A stretch of 64,000 nt of DNA from Candidatus Ideonella esbjergensis (GCA_016710065.1 JADJLP010000010.1:434001-498000), one strand, 5' to 3'. Shown: positions 20,078 through 29,811, counted from the stretch's first letter. Numbers and translations are program-made. Notes: generated by a model not told the origin, from the sequence alone.

Positions 20078-20686
20078 TCAGGGCCGCTTGTCCAGCACCT
20101 GGTCGATCAGGCCATAGGCTTGGGCCTCTGGGGACGACATGTAGTAATCCCGCTCGGTATCGGTCTGGATCTTTTCCAGAGGCTGGCCGCAGCGCTCGGC
20201 CAGGATGCGATTGAGTTGCTCGCGAGTCTTGAGGATCTCGCGTGCATGGATTTCAATGTCCGTCGCCTGGCCTTGGGCTCCACCCAAAGGCTGGTGAATC
20301 ATGATCTTGCTGTTGGGCAGTGCCAGGCGCTTGCCCTTGGCACCCGCCGCCAGCAAGAACGCCCCCATGCTGGCCGCCATGCCTATACACATGGTGGAAA
20401 CGTCGGGCTTGATGAACTGCATGGTGTCGAAGATCGACATGCCGGCGCTCACGCTGCCACCCGGCGAGTTGATGTAGAACGAGATGTCCTTGTCGGGGTT
20501 CTCGCTCTCTAGAAACAGCAACTGTGCCACCACCACGTTGGCGCTTTGGTCGTTGACGGGGCCCACCAGGAAGATGATGCGCTCGCGCAGCAGGCGCGAG
20601 TAGATGTCGTAGGCGCGTTCGCCGCGGCCCGACTGCTCTATGACCATCGGGACCATGCCCAAGCCTTGTGTATCCAATGCGCTCAT
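20078..20686 (-). CDS. clpP: ATP-dependent Clp protease proteolytic subunit ClpP
   Basis: This 202-aa subunit forms the double-heptamer protease chamber used with ClpX. The catalytic serine is Ser106 in GMAASMGAF and the histidine is His131 in MIHQPLGG. The oxyanion-hole loop INSPGGSVSAG is intact. It lies between tig and clpX on the same strand. An intrinsic terminator after tig (20760-20786) suggests clpP also has its own promoter; a CATAAT on the minus strand near 20727 is a possible -10. Confidence 0.98.
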   Translation of the reverse strand: MSALDTQGLGMVPMVIEQSGRGERAYDIYSRLLRERIIFLVGPVNDQSANVVVAQLLFLESENPDKDISFYINSPGGSVSAGMSIFDTMQFIKPDVSTMCIGMAASMGAFLLAAGAKGKRLALPNSKIMIHQPLGGAQGQATDIEIHAREILKTREQLNRILAERCGQPLEKIQTDTERDYYMSSPEAQAYGLIDQVLDKRP

Positions 20687-20759
20687 GGAAATCCTTGTGC
20701 GTGTGTGCTCTGAAAACCTTGGGCCATTATGACGCCCGACCGATGAATGTGCAGGGCGT

Positions 20760-20786
20760 AAAAAAGCCCGACCTTGGGGGCCGGGC
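20760..20786 (-). terminator. Intrinsic terminator after tig
   Basis: On the minus strand GCCCGGCC, loop CCCAA and GGTCGGGC (one G-T pair) form a stem followed by six T. It lies between tig and clpP. Confidence 0.8.
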
Positions 20787-20807
20787 GTTGGCTTTGGGTC
20801 AGCGCGA

Positions 20808-22115
20808 TCAGGCCGTCATCAGCTCGTCGAACGGCAGGGTCTTGTCGGTGACCTTGGCCTCGCCCAGCACGTATTCGGTGACGTTGTTCTCGATCACCAC
20901 GGCTTCCACCTCGGCCATGCGCTGACGGTCGCTCAGGTACCAGCGGACCACATCGGCCGGCTTCTCGTAGCTTTGCGACATCTCCTCAATGTGGGCTTGC
21001 AGTTGCTCAGGCTTGGCTTGCAGGTTCTTGGCGCGCACCAGTTCGGCCACCACCAGGCCCAGGCGCACACGCTTTTCAGCTTGCGGCTTGAAGATCTCGG
21101 CGGGGATGGGGGCGGTCTCGGCGTCCTTCACACCGCGCTGCTTCAGGTCGGCACGGGCGCCTTCCACCAGGCGCTCGGTTTCGGAGTCGATCAGGGCCTT
21201 TGGCAGGTCCAGCTCGGCGGCCTTCACCAGGGCGTCCATCACGGCGCCCTTGTTGCGGGCCAGCACGCGGAACTTCACCTCACGCTCCAAGTTCTTCTTC
21301 ACGTCGGCGCGCAGCGCGGCCACGGTGCCTTCACCTATGCCCAGCGACTTGGCAAACTCTTCGTTCACCTCGGGCAGGTTCTGGGCTTCGACCTTCTTCA
21401 TGGTCACCAGGAAGTCGGCTTCCTTGCCGGCCACGTCCTTGCCGTGGTAATCGGCCGGGAATTGCAGTGGGAAGGTCTTGGACTCGCCAACCTTCATGCC
21501 GCGCACGGCCTGGTCGAACTGCTCCAGCATCTGGCCTTCGCCCACCAGGAACTGGAAGGCTTCGGCCTTGCCGCCGGCGAAGGGCTCGCCGTCGATCTTG
21601 CCTTCGAAGTCGATGGTGACGCGGTCACCAGCCTGGGCACCGTCGGCGGCCGGGCGCTGAGAAAAGGTGCGCCGCTGCTTGCGCAGGATGTCGACCGTCT
21701 TGTCGATCGCGGCGTCGTCCACATCGGCGGTGACGCGCTCCACTTCGGCGCCGCTGAGATCGCCCAGCTTGACTTCGGGGTAGACCTCGAAGGTGGCGTC
21801 AAAGGCCATGGTGCCTTCGGCGGCTTCGTCCTTCTGGGTGATGTTGGGTGTGCCTGCCACGCGCAGCTGGGCTTCGTTAGCAGCCTGGGCGAAGGCCTGT
21901 CCCAGCTTGTCGTTCATCACTTCGTACTGGACCGAATAGCCGTAGCGCTGCGAGACCACCGACATCGGCACCTTGCCGGGGCGGAAGCCGTCAGCCTTGA
22001 CTGTGCGGGCTAGCTTCTTCAAGCGGGCTTCGACTTCAGACGAGATCTCGGTGGCGGCCAGCGTCAGCGTGATGCGGCGTTCGAGCTTTTCAAGGGTTTC
22101 AACATTGACTGCCAT
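20808..22115 (-). CDS. tig: Trigger factor (ribosome-bound chaperone and prolyl isomerase)
   Basis: This 435-aa protein binds nascent chains at the ribosome exit. The N-terminal ribosome-binding domain has the signature region GFRPGKVPM. The FKBP-type isomerase domain lies around AGDRVTIDFEGKIDGEPF. A long C-terminal helical chaperone domain follows. The ATG at 22115 (MAVNVETLEKLERR) matches the family. The longer in-frame reading would run into the tRNA-Leu gene upstream. The order tRNA-Leu, tig, clpP, clpX, lon is a common quality-control cluster. Confidence 0.97.
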   Translation of the reverse strand: MAVNVETLEKLERRITLTLAATEISSEVEARLKKLARTVKADGFRPGKVPMSVVSQRYGYSVQYEVMNDKLGQAFAQAANEAQLRVAGTPNITQKDEAAEGTMAFDATFEVYPEVKLGDLSGAEVERVTADVDDAAIDKTVDILRKQRRTFSQRPAADGAQAGDRVTIDFEGKIDGEPFAGGKAEAFQFLVGEGQMLEQFDQAVRGMKVGESKTFPLQFPADYHGKDVAGKEADFLVTMKKVEAQNLPEVNEEFAKSLGIGEGTVAALRADVKKNLEREVKFRVLARNKGAVMDALVKAAELDLPKALIDSETERLVEGARADLKQRGVKDAETAPIPAEIFKPQAEKRVRLGLVVAELVRAKNLQAKPEQLQAHIEEMSQSYEKPADVVRWYLSDRQRMAEVEAVVIENNVTEYVLGEAKVTDKTLPFDELMTA

Positions 22116-22160
22116 GGTGCGAACTCTGTTGTTGCGTGTTGCGAAGTGTGATCGTTGCTG

Positions 22161-22247
22161 TGGTGCGCGGGGCCGGACTCGAACCGGCACGCCGGTGAAG
22201 GCGTCAGGACCTAAACCTGGTGCGTCTACCAATTTCGCCACCCGCGC
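22161..22247 (-). tRNA. tRNA-Leu (anticodon TAG)
   Basis: The class II cloverleaf of 87 nt has acceptor GCGCGGG/CCCGCGC, anticodon loop TTTAGGT giving UAG, a long variable arm and encoded CCA. It ends 45 bp before the tig start codon, so it may share a transcript with tig. Confidence 0.96.
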
Positions 22248-22371
22248 TTGAGGCCGATCACAAAATCCTGCCAGTGCGCTGCCGCACCTTCGGACCTGTC
22301 TGAACTACGTTGTGGAGGGCTCAGACCGCCCTGGGGCGGCCCGCGCCTGGCGAACCGGTAAAACGCGTATT

Positions 22372-25300
22372 CTATCGTTGCGCGGGTGCACCGGCTTCAG
22401 GGCTTGGCCGCCGCACCCGGAACCACGCCGCGTACATGGCCGGAAGCGCCAGCAAAGTGAGCACCGTGGCCACGATTAGGCCTCCCATGATGGCCACCGC
22501 CATCGGCCCCCAAAACAGGCTGCGCGAGAGCGGGATCATGGCCAGCACGGCGGCAGCGGCCGTCAGCACGATGGGCCGAAAGCGTCGCACTGCGGCCTCC
22601 ACCACCGCCGTCCAGGTGGGCACGCCGCGCAACCGGTCTTGCTCGATCTGGTCGATCAGGATCACCGAGTTGCGCATGATCATGCCCACCAGCGCGATGA
22701 AGCCCAGCAACGCCACGAAGCCGAACGGCCGGCCCAGAAGCAGCAAGGCCCCTGCCACGCCAGCGATACCCAGTGGCGCGGTCAACACCACCAGCACGGC
22801 GCGCGAGAAGCTCTGCAACTGCAGCATCAACAGGGTGAGCATGATGAAGCCCATCACAGGCACACCTGCAGCAATCGAAGCCTGCCCCTTGGAACTCTCG
22901 GCCACCGCACCCGCCACTTCGATGTGCATGCCCTCGGGCATGCGGGCTTCCAGCTTCTGCATCTCGGGCCAGATCTGTGCGGTGACGGTGGCGCCTTGCA
23001 CACCTTCGGTGACGTCACCCTGCACCGTCACGGCGTACTGCCGTCCTTCGCGCCACAACACGCCAGGCTCCCAGCCAAAGTCGACCTTGGCGATCTGGGT
23101 GAGGGGAATGGACCGCCCGCTGCTGGTGGGCAGGTAGGCGTTGCCTATGTCGGCAATGACCTCGCGCTCGGCCTTGGGCTGGCGCAGCACGATGTCCACC
23201 AACTTGTCGCCCTCGCGGTACTGGCCGATGGTGGTGCCCGAGAGCAGCACCCGGCCCGCCTGGGCAATAGACTGGCTGGTGACACCCAGGGCGCGCGCCT
23301 TGTCCTGGTCCACCTCCAGGCGCAGGGCCTTGACGCGTTCGTTCCAGTTGTCGTTCACGCCCAGCATGTTGGGGTTGGCGCGCAACACGGCCTTGGCTTC
23401 CTCGCCCCACTTGCGCACCAGGTCCACGTCGGGCCCAACCACCCGGAACTGCACCGGATACGGCACCGGCGGGCCATTGGGCAGGATCTTGATGCGGCCC
23501 CGAACTTCGGGGAACTCGGAGGCCAGGATCTCGGGCAGCCGCAGGCGTATGCCGTCGCGCGCCTTCAGGTCGCGCGGCATCAGGATGAACTGGCTCACGT
23601 TGGGCTGCGGGAAGATCTGGTCCAGCGGCAGGTAGAAACGAGGCACGCCACTGCCCACCCAGGTGGTGACCGTGGCCATGCCTGGCTCGGCAGCCAAGCG
23701 CTGCTCGAAGCGCTTGGCAACAGCCTCGGTCTGCTGGATGGTGGAACCCTCGGGCAGCCACAGGTCCACCAGGATTTCTGGGCGCGACGAATCGGGGAAG
23801 AACTGCTGCTGCACCTTGCCCATGCCCACAATGCCCAGCGCAAAGATCAGCAGCGTGATGCCTATCGTGGCCCAGCGGTGCTGCACGCACCAGTCCACCA
23901 CAGCGCGAAAACGCGTGTAGAAGGGCGTGTCGAACAGCTCGTGCGCCTCGCCCTCGTGCGTCTTGCGGGTCTTGAGCAGCCAGGCGCCCAGGTAAGGCAC
24001 GAAGTACACCGACACCACCCACGAGATCAGCAAGGCCGCAGCTGTGACGGCAAAGATGGCGAAGGTGTATTCGCCCGTCACCGACTTGGCCATACCGATG
24101 GGCAGGAAGCCCGCCGCCGTGATCAGAGTGCCCGTCAGCATGGGCATGGACGTGGCCTCGTAGGCAAAGGTGGCGGCATGCACGCGCTCGTAGCCTTCTT
24201 CGAGCTTGCGCACCATCATCTCGACAGCAATGATGGCGTCGTCCACCAGCAAGCCCAGCGCAATGATGAGCGAGCCCAATGAGATCTTGTGCAGACCCAC
24301 GCCCCAATAGAACATGGTGACGAAAGTGATGGCCAGCACCAGCGGGATGGTGATTCCCACCACCATGCCCGGCCAGATGTCCACGCGCAGAGGCTTGAAG
24401 TGCAGGCCCAGGCTGATGAAGCTCACCGCCAGCACGATCAGCACGGCCTCCACGAGAACAGCCACGAACTCACTCACCGAACGGCTCACGGCTTCGGGCT
24501 GGTTCTGGATCTGACTCAACTCGATGCCCGCCGGCAGCGCGGCCTTGATGGCCTGGGTGCTCGCCCCCAGCGCCCTGCCCATGGCCACGATGTCGCCGCC
24601 CTTGGCCATGGTGACGCCCAAGGCTACCACCTGCTGGCCCTGGTGGCGCACCATCACCGAGGGCGGATCCACATAGTCTCGGCGGATCTCGGCAATGTCA
24701 CCCAGCCGCTGTGACGAGGCCTGCCCCGTGGTCGGGTTCACCGCACGGATGGGCAGCATGCGCAGTTCGTCCACCGAGCGGAATTGCCCGGCCACACGCA
24801 CCTGCAGGTTTTGCGCGCCCACATTGAACACACCGGCGCTCTCCACGGCGTTCTGGGCGCCAATCTGGGCAACCACCTGGTTCATGTCCAGGCCCAACTG
24901 GGCCAGACGGTGCTGTGAGATCTCGACGAACAACTTCTCGGCTTGCACGCCGAACAAGTCCACCTTGGCCACATTGGGCACACGCAGCAGTTGGCCGCGA
25001 ACCGACTCGGCGTAGGTGCGCAACTCCTCAGGCGAGAAGCCATCGGCCGACAAAGCATAGATGGAACCGTAGACGTCGCCGAAATCGTCGTTGAACACCG
25101 GGCCGATCACGCCGGCCGGCAAGGTGGAGCGCATGTCGCCCACCTTCTTGCGCACCTGGTACCAGACGTCGGGCACGTCCTTGGCGGGTGACGAATCTTT
25201 CAGCTGCAGGATGGTGAGCGACTCACCCGGCTTGGTGTAGCTGCGGATGATGTCGCTGTGCGGCACCTCTTGCAGCGTGCGCTCGATCTTGTCGGTCACC

Positions 25301-25524
25301 TGCTCGGCCATCTGCTGCGCCGTGGCGCCGGGCCAGAAGGCTTGCACCACCATGGCACGAAAGGTGAAAGGCGGGTCTTCGTCCTGGCCCAGCTGGAAGT
25401 AGGCCGCCGTGCCCAGCACCATCAGCACCACCATCAGGTAGCGCGTCAACGCCGGGTGCTGCAGCGCCCAACGCGAGATGTTGAACCGGCGCTCGTTGCG
25501 CTGGCGGGGATCTTGTTCAATCAT
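22372..25524 (-). CDS. RND-family efflux transporter, inner-membrane permease
   Basis: This 1050-aa protein has the AcrB-type layout. The first transmembrane helix is near residues 25-45, followed by a large periplasmic loop (porter and docking domains). Five helices are grouped around residues 340-490, then a second periplasmic loop and a final group of helices near 860-1030. The membrane proton-relay region contains ALGLLVDDAIIAVEMM. It would export compounds with proton antiport through an adaptor and an outer-membrane channel. The adaptor gene is 20 bp upstream. No TolC-like gene is in the window. The substrate is unknown. Confidence 0.93.
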   Translation of the reverse strand: MIEQDPRQRNERRFNISRWALQHPALTRYLMVVLMVLGTAAYFQLGQDEDPPFTFRAMVVQAFWPGATAQQMAEQVTDKIERTLQEVPHSDIIRSYTKPGESLTILQLKDSSPAKDVPDVWYQVRKKVGDMRSTLPAGVIGPVFNDDFGDVYGSIYALSADGFSPEELRTYAESVRGQLLRVPNVAKVDLFGVQAEKLFVEISQHRLAQLGLDMNQVVAQIGAQNAVESAGVFNVGAQNLQVRVAGQFRSVDELRMLPIRAVNPTTGQASSQRLGDIAEIRRDYVDPPSVMVRHQGQQVVALGVTMAKGGDIVAMGRALGASTQAIKAALPAGIELSQIQNQPEAVSRSVSEFVAVLVEAVLIVLAVSFISLGLHFKPLRVDIWPGMVVGITIPLVLAITFVTMFYWGVGLHKISLGSLIIALGLLVDDAIIAVEMMVRKLEEGYERVHAATFAYEATSMPMLTGTLITAAGFLPIGMAKSVTGEYTFAIFAVTAAALLISWVVSVYFVPYLGAWLLKTRKTHEGEAHELFDTPFYTRFRAVVDWCVQHRWATIGITLLIFALGIVGMGKVQQQFFPDSSRPEILVDLWLPEGSTIQQTEAVAKRFEQRLAAEPGMATVTTWVGSGVPRFYLPLDQIFPQPNVSQFILMPRDLKARDGIRLRLPEILASEFPEVRGRIKILPNGPPVPYPVQFRVVGPDVDLVRKWGEEAKAVLRANPNMLGVNDNWNERVKALRLEVDQDKARALGVTSQSIAQAGRVLLSGTTIGQYREGDKLVDIVLRQPKAEREVIADIGNAYLPTSSGRSIPLTQIAKVDFGWEPGVLWREGRQYAVTVQGDVTEGVQGATVTAQIWPEMQKLEARMPEGMHIEVAGAVAESSKGQASIAAGVPVMGFIMLTLLMLQLQSFSRAVLVVLTAPLGIAGVAGALLLLGRPFGFVALLGFIALVGMIMRNSVILIDQIEQDRLRGVPTWTAVVEAAVRRFRPIVLTAAAAVLAMIPLSRSLFWGPMAVAIMGGLIVATVLTLLALPAMYAAWFRVRRPSPEAGAPAQR

Positions 25525-25544
25525 GGTGTCTGCCTGAGCAAGGT

Positions 25545-26657
25545 TCAGTGGGCAGCAGCCGATGCAGCGGACGCAGGCTCGGCATAGGGCCGCACCTTCT
25601 GCCCCGGCGTGAGCACATGTGTGCCCGCCGACACCACCTCGTCACCGGCCTTTAGGCCATGGGCCACGAGCACCCAGCTGCGGTCGGCCCCGGCCACCAC
25701 GACAGCTTGCTGACGCACAGCGCCAGCGGCCCGGTCAAACACCCACACCTGGCTTTGGCCCTTGCTCTCCCACACCGCCGTCATGGGCAGGCGGAAGGCA
25801 TCGGTGCGGCCCGCACCCGGCAGCCTGACCGTGCCAGTCTGGCCCAGGCGCACGGCCGCGCTGCCCAGGTTGGCCTTGATCTGGAAGGTGCGGGTCACTG
25901 GATCGGCCGCAGCCGCGACCTCACGCACCGTCGCCGGCACCGTCCCGGCCTGCCCCCACAAGGTGAGCGTGAGTGCCTGAGGCTTGCCCAGCAACATGCG
26001 GATGGCCGCCACGCGGTCTTCAGGCACGCTGAACACTGCGTCACGCGGGCCGTCCTGGGCGAGCCGCACCACGGGGGTACCAACCGCCAGCACCTGTCCT
26101 GGCTCGGCCAGCACCGCCGTGACCACGCCTGCAGCCGACGCCACCAGGCCCGCATAGGCGGCCTGGTTTGACTGTGCGGCCGCCTGTGCCTTGGCCTGGT
26201 CGAGTTGCGCACGCGCCCCCTTCACAGCGGCATCACGGCGCTCCAGCTCGGCTGCGCCAATGAAACCCTGCTCATACAAGGAGCGGTAGCGTTTCAGATC
26301 GGCTTCGAGCTGCTCCACATTGGTTTGCGCCGCCACCTGCGCGGCACGGGCCGCCTGCTGGCCCAGTTGCAGATCAGTGGGGTCCAGGCGCGCCAGCATC
26401 TGGCCTGCGCGCACGGCATCGCCATTGCTGACGCTGCGGCTTTCCAGCTTGCCGGGCACACGGAAACCCAGCAGGGTTTCGGTTCGGGCCTTGATCTCGG
26501 CTGCGTACGCGTGGCCAGCCCCTTGGCCCTGCGCGCCCACCGTGACCGTGCGCACGGCACGCACCGGCTCGGTCGGCGCCGGCTTGGGTGAACAAGCGGC
26601 CAGCGTCAGTACTGCACAGCCCAGGGCCCAACGGCTGAGATAGAGGTCTGGCTTCAT
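25545..26657 (-). CDS. RND efflux periplasmic adaptor (membrane fusion protein), lipoprotein
   Basis: This 370-aa protein begins with a signal peptide ending in the lipobox LAAC at about residues 19-22, so it is probably anchored by lipid. A biotinyl-lipoyl-like half-domain (FRVPGKLESRSVSNGDAVRAG), a coiled-coil hairpin with many Ala and Gln residues (about 80-150), and beta-barrel domains follow, as in HlyD/AcrA proteins. It is first in a two-gene unit with the permease. A repressor-like inverted repeat lies about 60 bp upstream of its ATG. Confidence 0.93.
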   Translation of the reverse strand: MKPDLYLSRWALGCAVLTLAACSPKPAPTEPVRAVRTVTVGAQGQGAGHAYAAEIKARTETLLGFRVPGKLESRSVSNGDAVRAGQMLARLDPTDLQLGQQAARAAQVAAQTNVEQLEADLKRYRSLYEQGFIGAAELERRDAAVKGARAQLDQAKAQAAAQSNQAAYAGLVASAAGVVTAVLAEPGQVLAVGTPVVRLAQDGPRDAVFSVPEDRVAAIRMLLGKPQALTLTLWGQAGTVPATVREVAAAADPVTRTFQIKANLGSAAVRLGQTGTVRLPGAGRTDAFRLPMTAVWESKGQSQVWVFDRAAGAVRQQAVVVAGADRSWVLVAHGLKAGDEVVSAGTHVLTPGQKVRPYAEPASAASAAAH

Positions 26658-26717
26658 GTTGGATGGGGGTATTTGGGGCTGCTGCGGCCGGTAGATACGC
26701 CGCCGCCTTTGTTAATG

Positions 26718-26731
26718 ACTGACTGGTCAGT
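26718..26731. promoter_or_regulatory. Putative TetR-type operator upstream of the RND adaptor
   Basis: ACTGAC-TG-GTCAGT is a perfect 6-bp inverted repeat with a 2-bp spacer, with partial symmetry continuing outwards. It lies between the adaptor gene and hpnC, which diverge here. TetR/AcrR repressors of efflux pumps bind sites like this. No regulator gene is adjacent. Confidence 0.55.
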
Positions 26732-26833
26732 AATGTAGGCCGTGTGCTGATGTGCGTCAATGCACTCCCCACAACTTGGGCTCACTGAAGCCCAAAAGCC
26801 GCCTGGTGCGCGCGCCATGGACAATCGCCGCCC

Positions 26834-27664
26834 GTGAGCGTTGAACATTATGAAAATTTTCCGGTGGCATCCCTTTTGTGCCCGCCCCGTCTGCGCCCCG
26901 CTGTGGTGGCGATCTACCACTTTGCCCGTACGGCCGACGACCTGGCCGACGAGGGCAGCGCCTCGACAGCCGAGCGCTTGGTCACTCTGCAGGCCTACCA
27001 GCAAGACTTGGCCCATGTGGCGGCTGGACGGACACCATCGGCAGCATGGCCCCAAGTCTTCACACCGCTCTCGGCCGCCATCCAGACCTTTGGCTTGCCC
27101 GTGCCCCTGCTGGACGACCTGCTCTGCGCCTTTATGCAAGACTGCGGCAACCCGCTCTACCCCGACCGCGCAGCCCTGCTCGACTATTGCAGCCGCTCGG
27201 CCAACCCCATTGGTCGCCTGATGTTGCACCTCTGCGGCGTCAACGATGCGTTAGCACTGCGCCGATCCGACGCCATTTGTACCGCGCTGCAACTCATCAA
27301 CTTCTGGCAAGACATCAGCGTGGACCACGCGCGTGCCCGCTGCTATCTGCCTGAATCGGATGCAAAAGCCCACGGCGTAGACCGCCTGGCCATGCTTAAA
27401 GGCGCCGCACCTGGCCCGAATGAATCGGCCTTGCTGACCGATCTGCTGGACTGGACCGCCAGCCTCATGCACGATGGCGCGCCGCTGGTGCACCAAGTGC
27501 CCGGCCGCATGGGCCTGGAACTGCGACTGGTGGTGCAAGGTGGCCTGCGAGTGCTGGACAAGGTGCGCGCCATGAACCCCGAGAGCTACACCCGCCGCCC
27601 CACCCTGGGCGCCCTCGACATGCCACGATTGCTGTGGCGCGCACTCTGCATGCACCAAGCCTGA
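26834..27664 (+). CDS. hpnC: Squalene/hopanoid biosynthesis protein HpnC (hydroxysqualene synthase)
   Basis: This 276-aa all-helical prenyl synthase carries two metal-binding aspartate motifs, DDLADE at 35-40 and QDISVD near 158. In the HpnCDE route it converts presqualene diphosphate to hydroxysqualene. Translation starts at GTG (MSVEHYENFPVAS), which matches the usual family start. hpnD follows after 6 bp. The C-terminal half is well kept. No hopene cyclase gene is in this window. Confidence 0.92.
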   Translation: MSVEHYENFPVASLLCPPRLRPAVVAIYHFARTADDLADEGSASTAERLVTLQAYQQDLAHVAAGRTPSAAWPQVFTPLSAAIQTFGLPVPLLDDLLCAFMQDCGNPLYPDRAALLDYCSRSANPIGRLMLHLCGVNDALALRRSDAICTALQLINFWQDISVDHARARCYLPESDAKAHGVDRLAMLKGAAPGPNESALLTDLLDWTASLMHDGAPLVHQVPGRMGLELRLVVQGGLRVLDKVRAMNPESYTRRPTLGALDMPRLLWRALCMHQA

Positions 27665-27670
27665 CCCCGC

Positions 27671-28522
27671 ATGACCAGCCCCCAGCAGTACGTTCAGGAC
27701 AAGGCAGCCGCCAGCGGCTCGTCGTTCTACTACGCCTTCATGTTCCTGCCACCGCAGCGGCGTGCCGCGATCACGGCCTTCTATGCTTTCTGTCGTGAGG
27801 TGGACGACGTGGTGGACGAGACGCACGACGCCCAGTTGGCCGCTACCAAGCTGGCCTGGTGGCGCCAGGAAGTGGCCCGTGCCTTTGACGGCCAACCAAG
27901 CCACCCGGTGATGACAGCACTGATGCCGCTAACCGCCGAGTTCGACATCGAAGTGCGACACCTCGATGCGGTGATCGAAGGCTGCCAGATGGACCTGGAC
28001 CAGACCCGATACCTTGACTACCCGGGTTTGCAACGCTACTGCCACCTGGTGGCAGGCTTGGTGGGCGAAGTGGCCTCCAACATCTTTGGCCACACCTCGC
28101 CCGCCACCACCGAGTACGCGCACCGCCTGGGCCAAGCCATGCAGCTCACCAACATCATTCGCGACGTAGGCGACGATGCGCGGCGTGGCCGCATCTACCT
28201 GCCCCTGTCGGAGCTGCAGCAGTTTGACGTTAAAGCACATGAACTGCTCAAGCGCGAATCACCTTGGGGTTACAGCGAGCGCTTCCAGGCGTTGATGTGT
28301 TTTCAGGCCGAGCGTGCGCACCGCCTTTACGACGAGGCCCTGGCATTGCTGCCTGAAGCTGATCGCCAGGCCCAGAAGCCCGGGCTGATGATGGCCAACA
28401 TTTACCGCACCCTGCTGCACGAGATCGAGGCCGACGGCTTCCAGGTGTTGCACCAGCGCACCTCGCTCACGCCGCTGCGCAAACTCTGGATCGCCGTGCG
28501 CACCCATTGGCGAGGCCGCTGA
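27671..28522 (+). CDS. hpnD: Presqualene diphosphate synthase HpnD
   Basis: This 283-aa enzyme couples two farnesyl diphosphates to presqualene diphosphate. The two aspartate-rich motifs VDDVVDE (44-50) and RDVGDDARRGR (164-174) are textbook for the family. It sits between hpnC and hpnE with tight spacing. Its TGA stop shares a base with the hpnE ATG (TGATG), so the three genes form one translationally linked operon. Confidence 0.95.
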   Translation: MTSPQQYVQDKAAASGSSFYYAFMFLPPQRRAAITAFYAFCREVDDVVDETHDAQLAATKLAWWRQEVARAFDGQPSHPVMTALMPLTAEFDIEVRHLDAVIEGCQMDLDQTRYLDYPGLQRYCHLVAGLVGEVASNIFGHTSPATTEYAHRLGQAMQLTNIIRDVGDDARRGRIYLPLSELQQFDVKAHELLKRESPWGYSERFQALMCFQAERAHRLYDEALALLPEADRQAQKPGLMMANIYRTLLHEIEADGFQVLHQRTSLTPLRKLWIAVRTHWRGR

Positions 28523-29811
28523 TGACCCAGCCATTGCGCGTGGCTGTGGTGGGCGCCGGTTGGGCCGGTTTGGCGGCGGCCGTGGAAGCCACTGATCAGG
28601 GCCATGCGGTGAGCCTGTACGAGATGGCACACCACCCCGGTGGCCGAGCCCGCAGTGCAAGCCACAAGGAGCGGCTGCTCGACAACGGCCAGCACATCCT
28701 GATCGGCGCCTACCGTGACACCCTGGCGCTGATGCAGCGCGTGGGCGTGGACACCGCCGCGGTGCTCCACCGCCAAGCGCTGGCCCTGGTTGCCCCTGAC
28801 GGCAGCGGCCTGCGCCTGCCCTGTGGCCATGCGGCACTGTCGTTCGTGCGCGGTGTGCTGGCTTGGAGCGATGTGCCGTTGGCCGACAGATTGAAACTGC
28901 TGAGCTTGGCGGTGCGCTGGCGTTGGCAGGGCTTTCGCTGCGATCCGTCGCTGACCGTGGCCGAACTGGCCCGCAGTTGCCCCGCCTCAGTCTTCGAGCA
29001 GTTGCTCGACCCTTTGTGCGTGGCGGCCCTGAACACACCGGCCAATCGCGCGAGCGCCCAAGTGCTGCTCACGGTGCTGCGCGACGCCCTGTTCTCAGCT
29101 CCCGGTGCGGCAGACCTGCTGCTGCCGCGTGCGCCGCTTGACGCACTGCTGCCCCAACCCGCCTTGACCTGGTTGCTGCAGCATGGCGCACGTTGGCAAG
29201 CAGGCCACCGTGTGCAGCAACTGCAGCGCCACACCGATCATGTGTGGCTGGTGGACGGCACACCCTTCGACCACGTGGTGCTGGCCTGCACGGCTGCAGA
29301 GGCCGCAAGGCTGTTGGCACCCTGGGCACCCGCCTGGGCGGCCACGGCGGCAGGCTTCTGCTACGAGCCCATCGTCACCGTTTGGGTACAGGCCCCTGGC
29401 ATGCGTTGGCCTCAACCCATGACCAGCTTCCCGGCGCGCAACGGGGTTGCCGCCCCCGCACAGTTCGGCTTCGACCTGGGTCAGTTGGGTGGCGAAGCCG
29501 GCCTGTTCACCCTGGTGATCAGTGGCGCCCGTGCATGGACGGAGCAGGGCCAAAGCACCATCGTCAAGGCGGTGCTGCAGCAATGGGCTGCAGCGTTTGG
29601 CACAGCCGAGTCTGCCAGCGTACTGGCCGTGCGCACTGAAAAGCGCGCCACGTTCGCCTGCCTGCCTCAACTGCCACGGCCGTCGGCCCAGCCTCTGCCG
29701 CACCTGTCCGTGGCGGGCGACCATGTGCAGGGGCCGTACCCGGCCACGCTGGAGGGTGCTGTGCGGTCTGGCCTGAGCGCTGCCCGCAGCATCGCTCGTC
29801 CACAGGCATAG
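28522..29811 (+). CDS. hpnE: Hydroxysqualene dehydroxylase HpnE (FAD-dependent)
   Basis: This 429-aa flavoprotein of the amine oxidase/phytoene desaturase type reduces hydroxysqualene to squalene, ending the HpnCDE pathway. The dinucleotide fold is at the N-terminus (VAVVGAGWAGLAAA, with PGGRARS near 41-47). The C-terminal FAD motif is VAGDHVQGPYPATLEGAVRS. The start at 28522 overlaps the hpnD stop codon. An in-frame ATG 15 bp upstream is less likely. Squalene may feed hopanoids or be an end product. Confidence 0.93.
   Translation: MTQPLRVAVVGAGWAGLAAAVEATDQGHAVSLYEMAHHPGGRARSASHKERLLDNGQHILIGAYRDTLALMQRVGVDTAAVLHRQALALVAPDGSGLRLPCGHAALSFVRGVLAWSDVPLADRLKLLSLAVRWRWQGFRCDPSLTVAELARSCPASVFEQLLDPLCVAALNTPANRASAQVLLTVLRDALFSAPGAADLLLPRAPLDALLPQPALTWLLQHGARWQAGHRVQQLQRHTDHVWLVDGTPFDHVVLACTAAEAARLLAPWAPAWAATAAGFCYEPIVTVWVQAPGMRWPQPMTSFPARNGVAAPAQFGFDLGQLGGEAGLFTLVISGARAWTEQGQSTIVKAVLQQWAAAFGTAESASVLAVRTEKRATFACLPQLPRPSAQPLPHLSVAGDHVQGPYPATLEGAVRSGLSAARSIARPQA

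Noticed and set aside
22116..22241. N-terminal extension of trigger factor
   Set aside because: The extra codons run through the tRNA-Leu gene, and the product is not protein-like.
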